This document shows positions 6,914 to 7,152 of a stretch of DNA of 7,152 nucleotides, one piece after another. A model generated the notes under the pieces. That model did not search any database. It saw nothing but the letters and a program-made list of their open reading frames with translations, and was not told the origin of the DNA. Position numbers and translations under genes: made by a program. This DNA is from an uncultured Micrococcales bacterium (GTDB lineage Bacteria; Actinomycetota; Actinomycetes; Actinomycetales; Microbacteriaceae): NCBI GenBank assembly GCA_903893675.1, contig CAITNA010000054.1, positions 1-7,152 on the forward strand, written 5' to 3'. How positions within the stretch are numbered: position 1 is the stretch's first letter; every line of letters starts with the position of its first letter.

Positions 6914-6919
6914 AGTCTA
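6914..6919 (-). promoter_or_regulatory. Candidate -10 element of the argS operon promoter
   Basis: On the minus strand this hexamer reads TAGACT, which fits the TAnnnT pattern of actinobacterial housekeeping promoters. It would place transcription start near 6907, giving a leader of about 27 nt before the argS GTG. No good -35 is visible 16-18 bp upstream. The region there is a GC-rich near-palindrome around GGCGGGCCGCC, preceded by AGTTTC. This is the best candidate I see in the gap, but it is weak. Confidence 0.35.
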
Positions 6920-7110
6920 GCCGAGGGCGGCCCGCCGAAACTAGTCTGCCGGGGCTTACTACCGCGGAATCAAGCCTTTTTCGGGGTCTGCCATCACTGA
7001 GATGGGGTGACCAGGCTCTCATCGCAAAGGCGGCAATGTCGAACGGAATTGCTCACCTCTGCGTAACTCAGACCCCACAGACGGCCAGGCTAAGTGCGAG
7101 GCCTTGCGCA

Positions 7111-7116
7111 TAAACT
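7111..7116 (+). promoter_or_regulatory. Candidate -10 element of the tRNA gene promoter
   Basis: The hexamer TAAACT fits TAnnnT and lies 14 nt before the first base of the tRNA, so transcription would start about 7 nt ahead of the mature 5' end, as is common for tRNA genes. No recognisable -35 is present at 16-18 bp spacing (the bases there read GGCTAA or similar). The assignment rests on position and the -10 match only. Confidence 0.35.
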
Positions 7117-7130
7117 GGTCGCGACCCCGA

Positions 7131-7152
7131 GCCCCTATAGCTCAGGGGATAG
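7131..7152 (+). tRNA. tRNA, 5' end only, probably tRNA-Arg (runs off the right edge)
   Basis: The last 22 bases fit the start of a tRNA: a 7-base acceptor strand GCCCCTA, TA at positions 8-9, the D-stem strand GCTC, an 8-base D-loop AGGGGATA with the invariant GG, then the first G of the returning D-stem. The anticodon is outside the window, so the amino acid cannot be read. tRNA-Arg is inferred from the resemblance of this 5' end to actinobacterial tRNA-Arg, an A at the expected position 20 (an arginine identity base in bacteria), and its place beside argS. Confidence 0.8.

Noticed and set aside
6953..6981. A plus-strand GGCTT/AAGCC stem followed by five T's, like a rho-independent terminator.
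   Set aside because: The stem is only 5 bp with a 14-nt loop, and no plus-strand gene ends here.
6870..7022. A 50-codon minus-strand ORF (ATG 7022-7020) overlapping the argS GTG, with several rare Arg codons (AGA, CGA, AGG), resembling an arginine leader peptide.
   Set aside because: There is no Shine-Dalgarno before its ATG, its composition looks like translated intergenic DNA, and the best argS promoter candidate lies inside it. There is no terminator/antiterminator pair to go with attenuation.

Overview
The window looks like a chromosomal segment of a high-GC Gram-positive bacterium (Actinobacteria). The gene order argS-lysA-hom-thrC-thrB-rho is a known actinobacterial arrangement, also found in Mycobacterium. 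The proteins read as actinobacterial types: an ArgRS with HIGG in place of HIGH, a short ThrC, and an Arg/Asn-rich Rho N-terminus. GC content is moderate for the phylum, gaps between genes are almost nil, and half the start codons are GTG. I infer a small-genome member of the Micrococcales, possibly Microbacteriaceae; that placement is not proven.

All protein genes lie on the minus strand, so transcription runs from right to left. At the right edge (7131-7152) a tRNA gene, probably tRNA-Arg, starts on the plus strand and leaves the window. A 250-bp divergent intergenic region (6881-7130) separates it from argS. The genes then follow as argS (6880-5222), lysA (5219-3816), hom (3812-2505), thrC (2505-1432) and thrB (1431-514). 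Junctions of +2, +3, -1 and 0 nt indicate one translationally coupled transcript. A 146-bp leader (513-368) follows, then the first 122 codons of rho (367 to the left edge).

The genes join charging of tRNA-Arg (ArgS), the last step of lysine synthesis (LysA, diaminopimelate decarboxylase) and the threonine branch from aspartate semialdehyde: homoserine dehydrogenase (Hom), homoserine kinase (ThrB) and threonine synthase (ThrC). Aspartokinase, aspartate semialdehyde dehydrogenase and the earlier dap genes are not here. The ACT domain of Hom suggests feedback control by threonine.

This is mostly a conserved core region, and I found no new enzyme system, mobile element, phage or CRISPR array. 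The parts worth a second look are non-coding or at gene ends. The Rho N-terminus appears to lack the usual Rho_N domain and starts directly with a disordered, charged region. The rho leader holds a chain of abutting mini-ORFs and a hairpin. The argS leader can fold over its own Shine-Dalgarno sequence.
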